64,000 bases of DNA from positions 5,372,705 to 5,436,704 of the forward strand of contig CM061230.1 in assembly GCA_030844895.1 (NCBI GenBank), given 5' to 3'. Position numbers and translations under genes: made by a program. The notes beneath the pieces were generated by a model, which was given only the letters and a program-made list of their open reading frames with translations, made no database searches and was not told where the DNA came from. The stretch is from Ambrosia x helenae. Taxonomy: Eukaryota; Streptophyta; Magnoliopsida; Asterales; Asteraceae. The stretch's first letter is position 1; every line of letters starts with the position of its first letter. Positions 10,549-22,609 of this stretch are shown one piece after another.

Positions 10549-12703
10549 GAGTCTAATAGCCTCCTGCACCAAGTTAAAGTTGAGGGTGAGTTCTCTATTG
10601 ACGCATCAAGTTAAAGTTGAAAAAGAGTTCTCTATGGACGCAGAGTGGAATCAGTAAAATAGCAAGAATAATTCTTGAAGAAAGTTTTATATATTTTGGA
10701 ATGAATCAAGCATTACCATAGAGGCCTTATTATAGGGGTTTCTAAATTTGGAAGGTGTACAAAATCTTCGAAATTACAAACTGACATAATCAAACTTAAA
10801 TTGATATCATAAATAAAAGCGTAATAGTGCTAACCAATGACGAATTTTGGGAATATTTAGATTGGAGAAATCAGTGTTTTAAATCGAGTAATTCGGACTT
10901 GACAGCTAGGTCAAACCACTTATGGTGTTTGTCACGTGATCCGGCTCGTCAAGATCTTTTCGGCGCCTGCTAATGGACCCTGTAACTTCAATCATTGTCC
11001 AAGTTATGCTCATTTAAAGTTGGCCGTTTCCGTCATGTTTCTCCTTGTCAAGTTGAAGTTACATTTTGATGGTTACATACGGTTAAATGTAAGTATGATT
11101 ATAAAATGACCATTCTAAAACAAATAGATTTGACTTGTTAACTTCCTATATTGATCAAACATTGCTGAATATCTTAAGGTATGTACATCAAAAAGCTTGG
11201 TTTACATCCTATGTTACAAAAGTTAGCATTTCACAATATTCATCACAAACATGCACATCTTTACATAATCCATATTTGACAAACCTAGAATAATTATCGA
11301 TGTACCTTGTACTTAAATTTCAACAGTTACACCTAGTGCATGTGTTTCGTTTTGCTATTTTTTTTAAACAAAACCAAAATTTCACCTTAAAATTATATAA
11401 AATAACAAAACAAGGTACATTTATATGGTGGATAAGCGGGTAACAAGCTACGTTGCTATTTATTTTTGAATCGCAAAACAATCCGTATTTAATTAATTTC
11501 CTATTAGCCTTTAATGCATGAGGCTACTTAATCAACACATGTGAGCTGTGATGTGACGTCCGGCATCATTTCAAATTGTATTAAGATCATTAATAGTATT
11601 CCATTAAATACTTTGCCTAGTACTAGGCCACTTATACACATGCATATGTTCATCAAATTGCGTATAAATATACCTATGATTCTCAAAGGGAGATATTTTA
11701 TTTGTTCACAGTTTGATTTCGAAACCGGTCATCGATTTGGTTTCACGGGCAGTTTTCAATCGGTTGGTTTCAATATTTTTAAATCGTAACGAACGGTTTG
11801 ACTTACGGTTTATACAAGAACCAACCATATAAAACTGGACCGAACCGTAAGAATTTATTATATTTATTTTTAAAATATTTTACGTTATACTTATAATTAG
11901 AATTAAATCTGTTTAAGTTCTAACTAATTCGAAATGGATCAACCCGTATTCACTTTCAAATATATCACAGTAATTTGAGCCACTTGTTTCCCTAAGAAAA
12001 CTAATAATGTACACTTAAATGTCAAAAATCAAAGTTGTTTCATATCCAAGGCGCTCTTATTCTCCATCGGTCGAAAAGTTTAATGTTATTTTTTTGGTTA
12101 TGATGTATGAAACTTTTGAACGAAAAAAGATGTCAACGAGTCAAAAACGTGAAACCAAACCGGAACAAAACCGTGGCTAATGGTTTGGTTTTGTTCGGTT
12201 TAAGAGTTCTACGGTTCGGTTTTAGTTACAAAAAGAAAAACCCGTTACTAACAGTTTGGTTCAGGGTTTGATATAAAAACCGCGAAAACCGGACCTTTAA
12301 CACCCCTACTTTACAACTAAAAGGTTGAGCGTTCAAATTCCATATAACGCAAACTTGTCATGTATATCTTATAAAATTTAGGAATTACCATAAAAAATAA
12401 TATTTCTCATTTACTACACAAATAACCAAATGAATATATGTTTTGTTAGGTGGCTTGTTTTTTTTACATACTCATCTTAATCTTAGACATTAAAGTATCT
12501 TTAATTCTGTCTTTTTTCATCCTTTTTATTACTTATTAATCACTTCAATAATAATCAAAACCTTTTTTTATATTGACAAGTCAAATTTTCAGCTGATTAA
12601 TTATTTAGTTTTTGAATTGTTAATTTGTGTGCATCAATTTACAAATTCACCATTCAATACTTAAAACATACAACTATGTATGTTAGATTAACAAATGTAT
12701 ATA
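10549..12703. other. Intergenic region with ggttcggtt-rich remnant
   Basis: No gene supported. Near 10575-10635 a phrase (caagttaaagttga with gagttctct) is repeated in tandem. From about 11715 to 12310 the sequence is rich in ggtt/cggtt words and ends acacccctac at about 12300-12309, resembling the inner part and one end of hAT-type MITEs found elsewhere in this window; a matching left end was not found. Confidence 0.4.
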
Positions 12704-12716
12704 AATATCTTGTAAA

Positions 12717-13084
12717 TTTTTTTTTTTTTGAACGATCAACTAAATTATTGCCGGGTACTCTGTACGCGGCCCCCAATGGCCGAAAGGGACCCCAGACGGC
12801 CTCTAGTCCGTACGGACAGAGCCCTTCGGCCCACCCGTCTCCTGTTCCAGGGAAAACCCGACCCACAAACCCGCCCGAAGGCACGACGGTAGTGAACCGG
12901 TAAAACCTGGAGGGATCAGGAGTCGAACCCATGACCACAAGGGTCAAGGGTCTCTCCATCACTTCCCAACCACCTACCCCACCACAAGGGTGGGGGTATC
13001 CATCACATGCCTCCCGTGGGAATCGAACCCGGCTCCCCCAAAGAAAGAACCGACCCTTTTACCACTAGGCCACATGATCAGAAT
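12717..13084 (-). mobile_element. tRNA-derived SINE with target-site duplication
   Basis: Read on the minus strand, the element starts near 13075 with an RNA polymerase III A box (TGGCCTAGTGG) and, about 35 nt on, a B box (GGTTCGATTCC; plus-strand 13018-13029). It ends in a poly(A) tail, seen as the T run at 12717-12730. The flanks carry a 13-bp direct repeat, aatatcttgtaaa, at 12704-12716 and 13085-13097. Head, tail and duplication agree, so this is a complete SINE of about 365 bp. The apparent tRNA is the SINE head and not a tRNA gene. Confidence 0.85.
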
Positions 13085-13358
13085 AATATCTTGTAAAATT
13101 TAAGATACAAAAATATTCAACAAGTCTCAAATTCATTTAATGATGTAATTATTTGTAGCTACAAAGAACCAATAACATGAATTCAACACCAATTTATGAG
13201 TGGTGACACATATGTACTTTTCAACATCTTGTGAGGTTCTAAAGTTATAACCTTTTTAGTCAGTCCTAACACGAGATGCACATAACTCTCTACTTTTCTT
13301 TACTTGCTACAACCACTTTATTATTATATCAATCAACTTTCATACTCAACTATCATCT

Positions 13359-14063
13359 ATGGCTATGTCTACACAACCAAAATACCCAAGACCACTCAAC
13401 CTCAATGCACCATTACTATCCATTAGACGGCCCAACGGCCCGGTCACGCACCCGCGAGCCGCATCATGGGACTCGCGTAACCGTGTCCCTTTTTCATGGG
13501 AACTTTCAGCTGGTAAACCAAAAGACACTGGAACTCAACTTGATGATGAGTTTAAGGTCCCACCGCCACGTCCACCACCCGGAAGGAAGGTTGTGGAACA
13601 TGAATACGACGGCGATGATGATTTTTCGGATGCTATGGATACGTTTTCGTTGTCTGCTGCTATTGATATGGTGGAGTCTGCTGAGATGGCCAAAAGGAAT
13701 AGTAGTTTGTTAGATGGAATGGAATTGGATTCGGGTGGGAATGAGTCGCCTAGTTTTATTATTCAAAGGTTTCTTTCGGATGCTAAAGCTCTTGCTGTGT
13801 CGTCTGGGCTTCCTATTCCAAAGAGTGTTAGTAATCAACGGACGCAAATGATCAACAGTTCGCCGAAAGGGTGTGGGCTTGGGCTGGATGGGTTGTTCCC
13901 ATGGCGTACGAAGAACAAGCATAAGCATAAGAGTAAAAATAACAATAAGGCGCCGTGTGGAGTTAAGAGTCCAGTTAGAGTGACTTCTGCAAGTGTTAAG
14001 TCTCAATGGGGATGGAAAGCGAAACCAAAACCAAAACCAAAACCGAAACATGAGCCCAAGTAG
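13359..14063 (+). CDS. DUF688-family plant protein
   Basis: An intact single-exon frame of 234 residues. The N-terminus carries the family signature PLNLNAPLLSIRRP, then NRVPFSWELSAGKPKD. The middle has a proline-rich stretch (PPPRPPPG, about residues 68-76), an acidic segment, and FSLSAAIDMVESAEMAKRN. The C-terminal quarter is strongly basic (HKHKSKNNNK) and ends in a Lys-Pro repeat. DUF688 proteins are plant-specific and of unknown function; no enzyme motif is present. The length fits the shorter members of the family. The start was taken at the first ATG (MAMSTQ) that leads into the conserved block. An AT-rich TATA-like stretch (ttattattatatc) lies about 35 nt upstream, too close to be the core promoter of a gene with a long leader. 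Codon use and uninterrupted frame suggest a working gene. Confidence 0.8.
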   Translation: MAMSTQPKYPRPLNLNAPLLSIRRPNGPVTHPRAASWDSRNRVPFSWELSAGKPKDTGTQLDDEFKVPPPRPPPGRKVVEHEYDGDDDFSDAMDTFSLSAAIDMVESAEMAKRNSSLLDGMELDSGGNESPSFIIQRFLSDAKALAVSSGLPIPKSVSNQRTQMINSSPKGCGLGLDGLFPWRTKNKHKHKSKNNNKAPCGVKSPVRVTSASVKSQWGWKAKPKPKPKPKHEPK

Positions 14064-14932
14064 GATTAGGAATGAGATCTTGATTGATTTGTTGATAGTT
14101 TTAGCGAAAACTGGAAACGGGAAAGATTACACACATGTGAAACAGAGTTTGTTAGCGATAAGCGTTTGGTTATGTATACGTTGTATTTAGTTAATGATGA
14201 TCGGATATAGATGGTGATGATTGTGTTTTTTTTATTATGTAAAGAGTTACTTGTATGTACAAAGTTTTGGACTTTGAAGATATGTTGCATCCGCCGAACC
14301 CCTAACTGGTGAAAAACCATAACTCGCGACGATAACCAACTTATAGTTACTAGTGATGTTTGAATTGATTTGTTACTAATTGTAGTTGGATGTCAGCACT
14401 AACATCAACTTACGGACGACTTCCTCTGATACAGATCAGGAAGCAAGTAACAGAAGCTTTAGCCTCTTAACCCCTGCCAAAAGCGCGGCTCCCTTGAACC
14501 CTGTTACCTGTCGAAATCACAATTCAAAATCTCCTCCCGTAAGCTGCCAGCCGAACCATTACCAAATCCAAGTTGAATCAACTGATTTGCTTAAATTCGC
14601 TTTACCCAAACACGGAAAAGTAATTACTATAACTTGAAGCTCAATACATCACAGTTGCATAATCCACAACCAAACACTTCATTAACTTGGTTTAAACCCT
14701 TTATGCAGGAAGCATAAATACAAACTCGCAAGTCTTTTAACTCGTATAAAAGTATTCAAAGGCAGACATAGTCATAATCTCCAAAAACTGTTGCTAGCCC
14801 GCCTAACGTTTGACCAGATAATCCTTACATCTGTCAATCGTGAGAACCGCATTCATATTTATACTTTTTTTCACAAACCAGATAAAAGACTAATAAATAA
14901 TTAATAAATAAAGAAAACTATATGTTTAATTA

Positions 14933-17900
14933 TCAAGATAGTTCACATTCTTGATCCACCTTGGAAGAAGAAGAAGGCGGCGGCAATGGAGGATCATCTG
15001 AAACATTGCTAGTGGGATTAGAGTTCTTTGCCCTGAGATTATCCAGTTTTTCAACAAGGCCCTGAACACGACGAACCTGGAGCATATATAATATTATTAT
15101 TATTTAAATGTCTAAAATACCCTCTTGTGAAGACGAATCTTGCAGAAGAAAACCAATGTTATGAAGACAAAAGGGGAGATAAGTCATTCCCTAATCTCTT
15201 TGTAACTCATAAAGCACTTGAGTAAACATTTGATAAGTCTGGCCTGTTTCCTAGATTAATTTCTATTTTCTACAATATAACTTGTTTTTATTATATAAAG
15301 GGGTATTGGATTTTAATAATCCAAACTTTTACCTATTGGCCGGCAATAATCTGTACTTCAAAAATTCCCAACAGGGATCCCAACTTTCAACGTATTGACC
15401 GACAATGAACCTTTGTTAACTGAGAACTAACTCAGTTAGTGGACGCTGACGTGGCATGCCACATCAGCATCCACGTCAGCATGAGCATGCCATGTCAGCA
15501 TCCACTAACTAAGTTCTCGGTTAACAAAGGTTCGTTGTCGGCCAATACATTGAAAGTTGGGATCGCTGTTGGGAATTTTTGAAGTACAGATTATTGTCGG
15601 CCAATGTGTGAAAGTTTGGATTATTAAAATCCAATACCCCTTATATAAATGGCTAGAAATTGCCCTCTTTGTTTACAAAGATCCAAAAATGGGATATGGT
15701 GAATGTTCAATTGCTTATAACTTACCCACACAACACATGTTTTTAGTAGCATATCGTGCTGACAATGATAAATAAAGAAAATTGAATATAAAATAGGTTA
15801 AAATTTAATAGCAATAAAAGAAGCTGACCTCCAATTTTCTTTGTGTTCTCCCTTCTCCTTCAGCATCAATTCCATCCAATTTCAGCAACTGCCTCATCAG
15901 CATCTCAGTTAAAAAAACAAAGTCCTTATCTGCGACTTGAGTCCCAGAACAAACAACAGTCTCTAAACTAACCACCTGAAATAAATAATATAATCAATTA
16001 TGAAGGAGTAGGAAAAAGATTCAAAACCCCGATAACATTCAGGTTGACCTGCCAACATTAACATTGTTATCAGTTCCTTTTTTGAGAACAATTTTACACC
16101 TTAGCCATACATCTGATTCAATCTAATGATTAATGATTACAACCAACGTTAAATGAAGAAAACGTCAATCATCGGTTACTAGTTTACTACTTTAGTCATG
16201 TATGTTTCTATAAGACCAATGATGAAATGAAGATAATGTCAATCAAGAATAAAGGAGCTAATTATCACTATGTTCACTCTATAGATTCACCAATCGGGCT
16301 TGTCTAGATTGCCAAGTGTTATTTATCTTATGTACAAGGCTTGATGCAAAACCACTATTCAGCCGGGCGACTCACTAGAAGCAGCCTCTCTATTCCTACG
16401 GGCTAGAGGTAAGGTTGTCTACATCTTACCCTCCTCGGACCCTACCTTAGCTTTGCTATTGGTGGATTAACTGAGTATGATGAGTATGATGATGATGACT
16501 CTGCTATGTATTTTAGTTGGTCTAGAGGTGGCAGTTATGATGGCTCCTCGCGTATGTACTAAGTATTGAATTTGAATATTTGCCGGTTAACTACCACCCA
16601 GCCTAACTTTATCGCTGATACGATAGCAAAAAGCTGATACACAATTGTTGGTCATGTATGCCATGAGTTATAACACTAATGGAATTAAATGATTAATAAG
16701 GTCTAATAATACACAAGAAAAAGCAGCCCGTATCTCATGGCTATAGGCGACTAGGCGTAATTGTTTCTGAAATTCTAGCACGGCCATAGAGGCATAAAAC
16801 ACCTGAAATATGGCTACTTGGTACTTGGTAGTTTTCTCTTGACACTTAATCAGATATATTTTTTTAATTACATTATTAAAGTGTTGTCTAATTTGTAAGA
16901 TAAATCAACTTTAAAGATGCTAAAAACATTTCACTAACTCTTTGATCGACTTTAACCCATTTGACTCCTTAGACATGTTGCTTAAATTGCCACATCAACA
17001 AAAAAACATCCTTATTGTGAAAATGCAGAAGAAACACTAAATTTATACGAACAAGCAGCTAAGGAAAAATGGCAAGCATGAATGGTCTACCTTTTCATTT
17101 TGCTATTCAAAAATTTGTACAAAATCACATACTCTTGCAAATTATAATTTTTTATTTAGCATTTTTACAGGGGAATGGTTAGTTTGTAAAGGAAAAGTAT
17201 AGTGGTTCAAATTAGAGGCGGCACCTTCAATCTGTTAACCAAAGTCACGTATATTTAAAAGGAATAAAGGAGCTAATTACATAAAAAATACTTTTTGTAA
17301 GTAGGGTCACTGAAGTTAAACAGTGTGTTCAGTTTTAGTTATCTTTGAAAGAACTGACCAACAAGGCCTTACCATTATTATTAGTTTATTTATGAACATT
17401 TATTTTATTATAAAGATATTAATAATAACAATAGAATGAATCTTAGTGGAAGTGCATTGCTACTTTGTAATTAGCCCTTAGAAAAGTTAAACTATTATTG
17501 TAATAACATTATTACACTAAGTATTTATAGAAATCAAACGTAATGGTTAAGAGTTTGTGATGGGCCAATAAGAGCCAACCCGGCCCATTTTGATCAGCAC
17601 CAAAGTTGCCCGTTTAGGCGTTTAGACCTGTCAAATAGTCATCACATAAAGAAAATAAGGTACCTGTTCTTCAAACTGACTGTTCTCCTCTCTTACTCGA
17701 TAAACAGCCTCAAGTCCTCTTGATACCTCCTCAATGTTTTCCTTATATTCTTCACCTCTTGATGCCTCCTCAATGTTTTCCTTGGATTCTTCAGCTCTTG
17801 ATACCTCCTCAATGTTTTCCTTGAATTCTTCAACCTGTTCAAGATCTTCGTTTTTGGTAGGCGCATTCTCAATTAATATCACCTTTGCATTCTCCTTCAC

Positions 17901-19220
17901 ACCGGCCATTTGCAAACTTTCATGGTCATCCATTTCTTTTCCTCTGAATAACAGGTTTTGCACCTTGGGATCTAAACCAGTTGCTTTTGCAATCACACAT
18001 TTCAAATCACCTTCATTAACAAAAGAACTTGATAAGTTTAACGAATTAAAAAGAGAACAAACGATATGAACAGTACAAAAGAAACACATTCCTATTATAG
18101 TAACCATCATGCAAAATTATTATTTATGGCCTTATGGGTGCATGGAGACAGGTGTCAGTAGCTTTAATCACCTGAAACTAGAAGTGGCAATTTGACCCAT
18201 TTACGTGAGTTTATCATAAAAGATGGCCAAAAAGGAAATGAGTCAAACGGGTGAAAACGGTCAAACAATGCGGAAGCCATCCACCGGTGTCAATAGCGAG
18301 CATAGTGCACGCTATAGTGTTTAGCGTGGCAAAGCAGCAATAAGTCGCAATCTGATTTTGGAGCCTCCATAACGTTAAAATAGCAGGATTATAGGTTGTT
18401 TTTTTTTAAATAGATAGCAATGAAATATACCTAATTACCTAAAAATAGTAGGATTTTAGTTTTTATAACATATGTATAAAAACAGCCTATTTTGATAAAA
18501 TATACATAAAAAATATCTCTAAAATTTTCTTCGGGTGTATCGCTAAACATAAAATAGCGCCTGTTATTTCATCGCTATCCCTACGTAGCGTATAGGTAGC
18601 TTGTCGCTATCGTCCACTATTCGCTATCAACAACAATAACAGTCATCCATAGTGTATTGTTAATGCAGAATTGCAGACAGCCTCTTCAAATGATTTTATG
18701 CATATTGTACGTTTTGTAATCCTGTTTATCAAGCTAACTATTCAGAAAATAAAAAAAGGAATCAGGAATAACATTTTTCGTGGCAACTGAACCCAAACCA
18801 AAGTCCAAACATTACAATTTAGGCTTCATTTGGCAACACTTACATTTTCTATTTTTGTTTACTCCATTTTTGTAATATAAATAGTCTAATAGTATTGGAA
18901 TTATGAATTAAAATCACAATAGTTTTCAGTTAAGCATCACACATAATATAGACCAAATATAAACAGTCAAAACCCTAACACAGCTGTTGCTGCCTAATAA
19001 TAATAATAATAACAATAATAATAATAACAATAATAATAATAATAGATAGATAGATAGTTAATATTATACCGAAGGTGGATTGAGGGGTGGTAAAGACGTC
19101 GAAATTGTTTGAACCAAAAGATACTTTGATCTTTATGTTTCCGGCATCGTTATCTTCAAGTTCGGTGGTGGTGGTGGTGGCGGCGGAGGGAGCGGTGGCG
19201 TCTCCGCCGTGTGCTTCCAT
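14933..19220 (-). CDS. BAG-family co-chaperone, ubiquitin-like plus BAG domain (BAG1-4 type)
   Basis: Four exons join in phase to 262 residues: 19220-19070, 18010-17664, 15975-15829 and 15076-14933 (stop TGA). All introns are GT..AG. Residues 29-101 form a ubiquitin-like domain (IKIKVSFGSNNFDVF to AKVILIENAP). Residues about 150-235 form the BAG domain, including LLMRQLLKLDGIDAEGEGRTQRK as the most conserved stretch (written here in part: MRQLLKLDGIDAEGE). The tail is Ser/Pro rich. BAG proteins bind the HSP70 ATPase domain and act as nucleotide-exchange co-chaperones in stress and cell-death control. The linker (111-149) is a three-copy 13-residue repeat based on KENIEEVSRGEE, which is unusual for the family. 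Intron 3 holds a MULE-type foldback element, intron 2 a SINE fragment, and intron 1 a probable MITE. A (TTA)n tract lies 50 nt into intron 1. The frame is intact throughout. Confidence 0.88.
15300..15640. mobile_element. Mutator-type foldback MITE in a BAG intron
   Basis: The 341-bp element is nearly all inverted repeat. The left arm (ggggtattggattttaataa onwards, through ggccggcaataatctgtact and ttgttaactgagaac) is mirrored by the right arm down to aaaatccaatacccc. A 9-bp direct repeat, ttatataaa, flanks it at 15291-15299 and 15641-15649. A 9-bp duplication with long inverted arms fits MULE-derived foldback elements. It sits in the sense-antisense neutral position within intron 3 of the BAG gene and would give a long hairpin in the pre-mRNA. 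Confidence 0.88.
16376..16470 (+). mobile_element. SINE fragment (AU-SINE-like)
   Basis: Contains gaagcagcctctctattcc, ggtaaggttgtctacatctt and accctcctcggacccta in order, matching the block at 2916-3010. It lies in intron 2 of the BAG gene, antisense to it. No promoter head or duplication is visible. Confidence 0.6.
18283..18650. mobile_element. Probable MITE in BAG intron 1
   Basis: The left end (gtgtcaatagcgagcatagtg) is mirrored by the right end (cactattcgctatcaacaac), with further gctat/atagc words between. A candidate short duplication catcca lies outside both ends (near 18279 and 18643). The internal sequence has no coding capacity. Class not assigned. Confidence 0.4.
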
Positions 19221-20069
19221 CGTCGGAAAAGCAGATATTAGCGGCGTCTGGCGGTAGTAGATGTTTATGAGATAATTGTTGATTCAAATGGAATTAAATA
19301 CAAAGCTGTGACCTACTAAAGAAGCTCGGTAATACTATCGGTTGTCTGTCGCGAGTGAGCATGTGCGAGTGATCACTCCCGTTAACGCACGCGATCACCA
19401 TCGTCTGTGTTTGCGCCGTGATTGTTCACGTGAGGCTGTTGTGGCTAGGGTGAGCACTGGGCTGAAACCTCGCTCGCGGCCCACAACGGATAGTCTAAGG
19501 TAAAAAGTGGGTACCGAATTGCTATTGAAAGTGGGTAAAATATCGTATATAGAGCAAAAGGTGGGTAAAATATCGTATTCGGAGCAAAAGGTACTGATCC
19601 TGAAAACGTAAAAATGAGTACCGAATTGCTATTGAAAATCGATTGGTACAATACTAGTATTTTTCGGTTACACACTACTAATTGCTCATCCCTATTACAA
19701 CTCACTCGACTAAAAAATGCAAGGACAATCATCATGTTTTCATTCCTTTGGTCTTCAATACTTTTGGTTCCTTAGCGCTTGGCTGGTAATGAGTAACCTG
19801 TATAAGACACGATTATACCTGTTAACTGAAAAGTATAGTATGCCATTTTTTTATTTTTTTTAAAAATAATTAGAATTAAGAGGCAATGATCCACCATTTC
19901 TCTTTTTTGGTACATAAAATATATAACTGTTTAATAAACATAAGACATAAAGAAGTTAAACGAGTCGTTTTCATGTTTAGAACTTGTGTTGTTCGCGTCG
20001 TTAGAGAGCTGTTAAACCTGCAAAGACACAATTTGCTAGCCCTACTTGGCGCCAGAGGCGGTCCGGTTC
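19221..20069. other. Upstream region of the BAG gene, no other gene seen
   Basis: This interval should hold the BAG promoter and 5' leader on the minus strand. A short direct repeat (ggtgggtaaaatatcgtat, and gtaccgaattgctattgaaa) occurs between 19508 and 19640. No TATA box could be fixed with confidence. Confidence 0.4.
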
Positions 20070-20195
20070 CTGGCTAGAGTTCAGCGGGTGATCCACGCAA
20101 ACTTCTCGACTCCCTAAGGGCAATGATTTGTTTTCAGTAGATTAGGGTTTTCTATTAAGAAAGGGGTGGTGGCGCAGCTTGTTGCCCGCTTATCT
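20070..20195 (+). pseudogene. C-terminal relic of an RT/endonuclease-like ORF
   Basis: The segment reads RVQRVIHANFSTP, stop, then FVFSRLGFSIKKGVVAQLVARL. This aligns with the end of the larger fragment at 42530-43330 (RVRKVMQSN.. and VGFAIQKGVAAQLVARLP). It contains in-frame stops and is short. It is a relic of the same retroelement-like family. Confidence 0.6.
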
Positions 20196-20810
20196 TTTTT
20201 CCTTATGTAATTTGCCCGTTGTTTTTCAATGTTGCTTATTTGATTAAATTTATATAAACAAGAGGGTTTTTTTTTTTTTTTTTTCAGAGCTCCAAATTTC
20301 TTTAACTCTGTTACATGTGGAACATGAACCCTCATGTAATACACATATATGTTTCATGTAATGTCATGTTCGGTGTTAAGTAATTCAAAATAAATGTTTC
20401 TTGTGATCTTTATCACTGAAAGATTCAACGTTTTCAACATTTGAATTATCATTAAAATGGACATGGTTACCGTCAAGCATGAATTTAGAATAAAGGATGG
20501 ACCTCTTCATGTTGACAAGATGTTGATAGTTATGACTAGTGCTCTTAACAACTCCTTTGGTCACAATAGGACGTCTAATAACCTATACTAACCACCTCAA
20601 AATTTGTGTGGACGTTTATGTCACCTATAATCATGGCATACACACCCAAAAAGACAGTATTCTAGCGGTACTCGAATGACTAAATTGTACTTTTCGGACA
20701 ACATTTTTCCTTTAGAATTGGTGACGAACCGTGTCATCCATATCAACGTTGTCTCCAACTAATGGAAGGACCAACGTGGCCTGACTTTATTGAACGTAAA
20801 AAGAAATTTA
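20196..20810. other. Non-coding stretch between a retroelement relic and a Helitron
   Basis: Contains a T run at about 20267-20284. No gene, domain or paired repeat was recognised. Confidence 0.4.
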
Positions 20811-20811
20811 A

Positions 20812-22086
20812 AAATTTATATAATACTAAAAACCAAAGCATTTGTGCAATGCTCGATTGTACCTTATGCTTTAAGGGTGTTTTATGCATAAGATGTTTGT
20901 ACTTATAGCTTTGTGGGTTATACCCACTAATTTATAATTCTTTTTTTTTATCTTTATTTTTTATACCTTTAACCCAAAGTTTTGTATATTTTACAATTTA
21001 ACCCCAATTTTTTTTCACTTTCAACTTTAATTCCTAATACTTTTCATCTTTTATATTGTTCGTTTCGGTTTAAATTTTGCGAGTTAACACGCGGTAAGGC
21101 GCATGTGGTTTAGCGCTTTTACGTTTATTTTTCCATTCAAAATCATCTAATTAGCAAAGCTTTTATGCATAGAGGGGTTGTACTCCATGCGTCAGGAGTT
21201 TAAAAAACAATTCATTATGGTTTCTTATTGGTCTACATACTCCCATGGTCCTATCACTAAAGGTGCACAAACCGGATTTTTCTAATACCCAGTTCCGGGT
21301 AGGGTCGGGAATTACTTTGACCGAGTATTGAATGAACCGATTCCAGTTCCGGTTTCGGTAATACTCTAATTACCAAAACTTTTGTGCTTAGAGGGGTTGT
21401 ACCCTATGCGAACCGGTTCCGGGTAGGGTCGGGAATTACTTTGACCAGGTATTGAAGGAACCGATTCCAATTCCGGTTTCGGTAATACTCTAATTACCAA
21501 AACTTTTGTGCTTAGAGGGGCTGTACCCTATGCTTATGGGGTTTTTTCAAAAAAAAAAAAAAAAAAAAAAAATTGATGCTACACTTTTAGCCCAAATGTT
21601 TTTCTTTTTTACTTTTAACACAAATATTTCCATCTTTTACAATTTATCACTAACAATTTTGATTTTCCACTTCTAACCCAAAACTTCTCATTTTTTTTAC
21701 TTTTAACGCTAAGATTTTCATCTTTTACAGTTTAACCTTAACACTTTTTTTTTTCGTTTTAAGTTTCGTTCTAAATTTTGCGAGTTATAACAAGTTCGTC
21801 GCAATGCGCGGGTCCTAGACCGACTTAGTTACTTCACTTTAACCATAGTTATTAAAATTCATCGATTTTACGCATTTGGCATTAACACGCCGCAACGAGC
21901 ATGCGTGGTTCTAAGATTTTACGCCTTCTTTTTCATTCGGTGTTATTTTCCTTTTTTTATTTATTTATTGTACTTTTATGAGCTTTTTGGTGTTAGTGGT
22001 CGCTGGTGGTGATGTGGCATTAGTGTTACTTGGTATGGTTTTACACCCCCGTCGCAACGCGCCAACGCGCGGGGGCTTAATACTAG
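20812..22086 (+). mobile_element. Non-autonomous Helitron
   Basis: The 3' end is clear: a GC-rich hairpin (ccccccgtcgc arm against gcgcggggg, 22045-22075) followed by cttaata and CTAG (22083-22086), then a host T. The likely 5' end is tttatataatactaaa at about 20812, which resembles a Helitron 5' end with TC changed to TT; this end is less certain. The interior has hairpin-like reiterations of the 3' motif (acgcggtaaggcgc near 21090, gtcgcaatgcgcgggtcctag near 21797, acgccgcaacgagcatgcg near 21889). It encodes nothing. Confidence 0.6.
21297..21535. repeat. Tandem duplication, 124-bp unit, two copies
   Basis: The unit starts gggtagggtcgggaattact and ends accctatgcgaaccggttcc; the second copy starts at 21421. 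The copies differ at only a few positions. A degenerate piece of the same unit (agaggggttgta) is also found near 21168. Confidence 0.8.
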
Positions 22087-22534
22087 TTAATTGCTATTGA
22101 CCGACTCAAACAAGTCTACCCACAAATACGGAAGTATCATCTTTTATGCAAGTCATTCCGCCGATCGTCTTCTTCCAATCATATCAAGGTATCGTCATAT
22201 CTTCTGCTGTTTTCATCTGTCAATTCATGCCTTTTAATTATCTATGCGTCTACGACTATATGCACAAGTTAATCATGAGATTATGTATGCTGCAATGTCT
22301 TCAATTCTTTTACATTTATTTAAATCTCTTTGATTTTTAATTTAGGGTTTTTCCTCTTTTGTTAGATAATTGAAACAAAACCTAATCAGGCAGTAATAAT
22401 ATTATGATGCTGTCTCTGTATTTTCTTGACATTCTTTATTATTAGACACCCAATTAATTGGTTGTAGAAACTAGAAAGTGATCATCTATAATGCTAGTGC
22501 ATCGTATCATATGATTCATCGTCAAGAAGTAAAG
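22087..22534. other. Possible 5' leader of the STIPL1-like gene
   Basis: From about 22100 to 22190 the sequence is of mixed composition and ends atatcaag then gtatcg, a plausible splice donor. The acceptor just before the start codon at 25364 (ttgcag, about 25344) would complete a 5'-UTR intron of about 3.1 kb holding the hAT nest. This is an inference; no transcript evidence is available. Confidence 0.3.
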
Positions 22535-22609
22535 ATTTGAAGCATAGTTGTTAAAAGCCATTGCCTCTTGCACGTAGGCTATTTTTTCAGACGAGGCGAG
22601 GTAATTGTG

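Noticed and set aside
13018..13075. A tRNA gene on the minus strand
   Set aside because: A and B boxes are present, but the sequence continues into a SINE body with poly(A) tail and target duplication, and no cloverleaf acceptor stem closes.
20040..20110. A ribosomal DNA fragment, because of a gttcagcgggt string
   Set aside because: The surrounding bases do not continue into an rDNA spacer; instead the region aligns with the C-terminus of the RT-like family at 42530-43330.
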